Source of the DNA: Buteo buteo
Taxonomy: Eukaryota; Chordata; Aves; Accipitriformes; Accipitridae
Length of the DNA stretch: 64,000 bases
NCBI RefSeq assembly: GCF_964188355.1
Contig: NW_027439232.1
Location: 372,001-436,000 of the forward strand
Reading direction: 5' to 3'
The translations under genes were made by a program, and so were the position numbers. Below the pieces are notes generated by a model. The model saw only the letters and a list, made by a program, of their open reading frames with translations. It was not told the origin of the DNA and ran no database searches. This document shows positions 61,358 to 64,000 of this stretch, piece by piece; positions within the stretch are counted from its first letter, which is position 1, and every line of letters begins with the position of its first letter.

Positions 61358-61803
61358 GGTTTGTTTTTAGTGCTATGATTAGGCTTAGGGTTAAGGTTGG
61401 GTTAGAGTTAGGATTAGAGTTAGGGTTCGACTTCGGGCTAGGGGTACGGCTAGGGGTAGGGTTAGGGTTAGAAGTTAGGGTTATCGTTAGGGTTAGGGGT
61501 TAGGGTGTAGGGGGTAGGCTTAGGGTTAGTGGTTAGGCTTAGGTTTAGGGTTACGGTTAGCGCTTAGGGGTTAGGGTTAGGGCTAAGGTTAGGGTTAGGG
61601 TTAGGGTTAGGGTTAGGAGTGGGGCTAGGGTTAGGGTTAGGGTTATGCTTAGGCTTAGGCTTAGTGTTACTTTTAGGAGTTAGGGTTAGGCTTAGGGGTT
61701 AGGTTTGGTGTTCGTGTTAGGGTTAGGGTTAGGTGTTAGTGTTAGGGTTAGTAGTTAGGGTTAGGGTTTGTATTAGGTTAGTTTTAAGGACTAAGGTTAG
61801 GCT
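61358..61803 (+). repeat. Duplicated E-A block, copy 2
   Basis: Partner of 53480-53925. It has extra TTAGGG units near 61600, and the match ends where this copy reads GTTAACTTTGTG and the other reads GTTATCTGTGGG. Confidence 0.85.
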
Positions 61804-63454
61804 TAGGGTTAACTTTGTGTTAGGGTTATGATTAGGGTTAGGGTACGACCTAGGGCTAGGTTTAGGGTTAGGGTTAGGTTTAGGTTTATGGTTAGGGTTT
61901 AGGGTTATGGTTAGGGTTAGGGGTTAGTGTTTAGGGGTTAGGCTTAGGGTTCGGTTTACTGTTAGGGCTTAGGTGTTAGGGTTAGGGTTAGGGTTAGGGT
62001 AAGAGTTAGGATTTGGGTTAATGTTAGGCTTAGGTTTAGAGGGTTAGGGTTAGATTAGGGTTAGGGTTAGGATTTAGGATTAGGGTTTGTATTAGTCTAG
62101 TTTTAAGGGCTAAGGTTAGGCTTAGGTTTAAGTTTGGGTTAGAGTTAGTATTAGGGTCAAGGTATGACTTACAGCTAGGGTTAGGCCTATGGTTAGGGTT
62201 AGGGTTAGGTTTTAGGGTTATGGTTAGGGTTAGGGGTTAGGAGTTAGGGGTTAGGCTTAGGTTTTCGGTTACAGTTTGGTTTAAGGTTTGGGTTAGGGTT
62301 AGGTCTAGGGTTACGGTTAGGGTTATTTTTTAGGGTTTGGTTTAGGGCTAGGCTCAGGGTTAGCGTTAGGCTTAGTGTTAGCGTTAGTTTTAGGCTTAGG
62401 GTTACGTTTAGGGTTAGGGTTAGGCTTAGGGATAGGGTTAGGATAGGGTTTTAGGGGTATGGTTAGGTTTAGGGTTTAGGGGCTAGGTGTTAGATTTAGG
62501 GTTAGGTTTACGGTTAGGGGTTAGGGTTAGGGTTAAGGTTAGGGTTAGGGTTAAGGCTAAGGTTAGGGTAAGAGTTAGGGTTACGGTCAGGTTTAGGGTT
62601 AGGCTTAGGGATAGGCTTAGGCTTAGGCTTAGGTTGAGTGTTAGGGTTAGAGTTAGGGGTTAGGGTTAGGGCTATGGTTACGGTTAGGGGTTAGGGGTTA
62701 GGGTTAGGGCTAAGTTTAGGGTAAAAGTTAGTTTTAGGTTTAGGGTTAGGTGTTAGGGTTAGGGTATGTAGTAGGTTAGTTTAAAGGGCTAAGGTTAGGC
62801 TTAGGTTTAAGGTTGCGTTACTGTTAGCATTAGGGTTAGGGCACGACTTTGGGGTAGGGTTAGTGTTAGGTTTAGGGTTAGGGTTTGGGTTATGGTTAGG
62901 GTTAGGGGTTAAATGTTAGGGGTTAGGCTTTGGGTTAGGGTTAGGTTTAGGGGTTAGTTTTATGATTAGGGTCAGGGTAAGAGTTAGGGCTAGGGTTTGT
63001 ATTAGGTTTGTTTTTACTGCTAAGATTAGGTTTAGAGTTAAGGTTGGGTTAGTGTTAGGATTAGGGTTAGGGTTCGACTTCGGGCTAGGGCTACGGCTAG
63101 GAGTAGGGTTAGGGTTAGAATTTAGGGTTATCGTTAGTGTTAGGGGTTAGGGTGTAGGCTTAGGGTTAGTGGTTAGGCTTAGGTTTAGGGTTATGGTTAG
63201 GCGTTAGTGGTTAGGGTTAGGGCTAAGGTTAGGGTTAGGGTTACGATTGAGACTAGGGTTAGGGTTAGGGTTAGGCTTAGGCTTGGTATTAGTGTTAGGA
63301 GTTATTGTTAGGCTTAGGGGTTAGGGTTAGGGTTCGTGTTAGACTTAGGGTTAGGGTTATGCATTAGGTTTAGGAGTTAGGATTAGGGTTAGGCGTTAGG
63401 GTTTGTTGTTACTGTTAGGGTTTGTATTAGGTTAGTTTTAAGGAGTAAGGTTAG

Positions 63455-63718
63455 GCTTAGGGTTAACATTGGGTTAAGGTTATGTTTATGGTTAGGGTAC
63501 GACTTAGGGCTAGGGTTAGGCCTAAGGTTAGGGTTAGGGTTAGGCTTAGGCTTAGGCTTAGTGTTACTCTTAGGGGTTATTGTTAGGCTTAGGGTTAACT
63601 TTGGGTTAGGGTTATGATTATGGTTAGGCTACGACTTAGGGCTAGGGTTAGGCCTAGGGTTAGGGTTAGGGTTAGGCTTAGGCTTAGGCTTAGTGTTACT
63701 CTTAGGGGTTATTGTTAG
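63455..63718 (+). repeat. Local 132-bp tandem duplication
   Basis: The stretch from GCTTAGGGTTAAC through GTGTTACTCTTAGGGG and TTATTGTTAGG occurs twice, at 63455-63586 and 63587-63718. A few substitutions separate the copies, for example GTACGAC against CTACGAC. Confidence 0.88.
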
Positions 63719-64000
63719 GCTTAGGGGTTAGGGTTAGGGTTAATGTTAGGCTTAGGTTAATTGTTGGGGTTAGGGTTAGGGCAAAGGTTAGGGTTAGGTT
63801 TAGGGCTAAGTTTAGGGTAAGAGTTAGGTTTAGGGTTAGTTTAGGGTTAGGTTTAGGTTATGTAGTAGGTTAGTTTTAAGTGCTAAGGTTAGTCTTAGGG
63901 TTAAGGTTTCGTTAGGGTTAGCATTATGGTTAGGGCACGACTTAGTGGTAGGGTTAGGGTTAGGGTTTAGGTTATGGTTAGGGTTAGGGTTATGGTTAGG

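Larger units (their letters stand above)
58794..64000 (+). repeat. Degenerate telomere-like higher-order array, segment 3
   Basis: Continuation of the array to the window end with the same G-strand orientation. Approximate landmarks are C59065 D59825 D/C60512 D61165 E61365 A61780 B62100 D62780 E63015 A63435 D63870. The unit at 60512 begins like D (TATGTAACATG) but continues like C (AAGGATGGGTTAGG). No gene and no long perfect TTAGGG run is present, so any true telomere lies outside the window. Confidence 0.88.

Noticed and set aside
16500..63120. GGTTCGACTTC resembling a tRNA B box in type-E monomers
   Set aside because: No A box, acceptor stem or cloverleaf is present around it. It is a variant of the GTACGAC landmark.
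15393..64000. Functional terminal telomere
   Set aside because: Perfect TTAGGG runs reach only about five units and variants are dense, so this is degenerate telomere-like DNA, not an active chromosome end.

Overview
The window contains almost no conventional genes. It is a block of vertebrate tandem repeats carrying two endogenous-retrovirus (ERV) insertions. The best guess for the source is a bird. The pol and LTR sequences of the large ERV look like a family I know from bird genomes, and TTAGGG is the vertebrate telomere repeat. The species cannot be told from the sequence.

Layout. (1) 1-15392: a GC-rich, CpG-rich satellite with a 415-bp monomer, about 37 monomers head to tail. Each monomer carries a block of 31-33-bp subrepeats, usually four. 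Eight monomers form a 3287-bp higher-order unit present twice in tandem with no difference that I found (310-3596 and 3597-6883). The last two monomers before the edge are shortened. (2) 15393-64000, apart from the ERVs: about 44 kb of degenerate telomere-like sequence built from TTAGGG, TTAGGGG, TTAGGC and CTAGGG variants, always with the G-rich strand on +. It is not random decay. Five diagnostic monomer types (called A-E here) recur in the order D-E-A-B-C, with a full cycle of about 1.8-2.0 kb, so it behaves as a higher-order satellite derived from telomere repeats. Several larger and smaller duplications are superimposed. (3) 31557-31981: a solitary 425-bp LTR on + with a 6-bp target duplication. 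(4) 54508-58793: a 4.3-kb ERV on the minus strand with two 543-bp LTRs differing at one base, a 5-bp target duplication, a Lys-type primer-binding site, and one long open pol frame. It has lost gag, protease and the first part of reverse transcriptase.

Interpretation. The constant G-strand orientation fits a subtelomere or an interstitial telomeric block with the chromosome end, if it is terminal, to the right. Both ERVs landed inside type-B monomers, and removing each insertion restores the B consensus. No cellular protein gene, tRNA, rRNA or CRISPR was found. The many short open frames in the repeats follow from repeat composition and are not annotated as genes.
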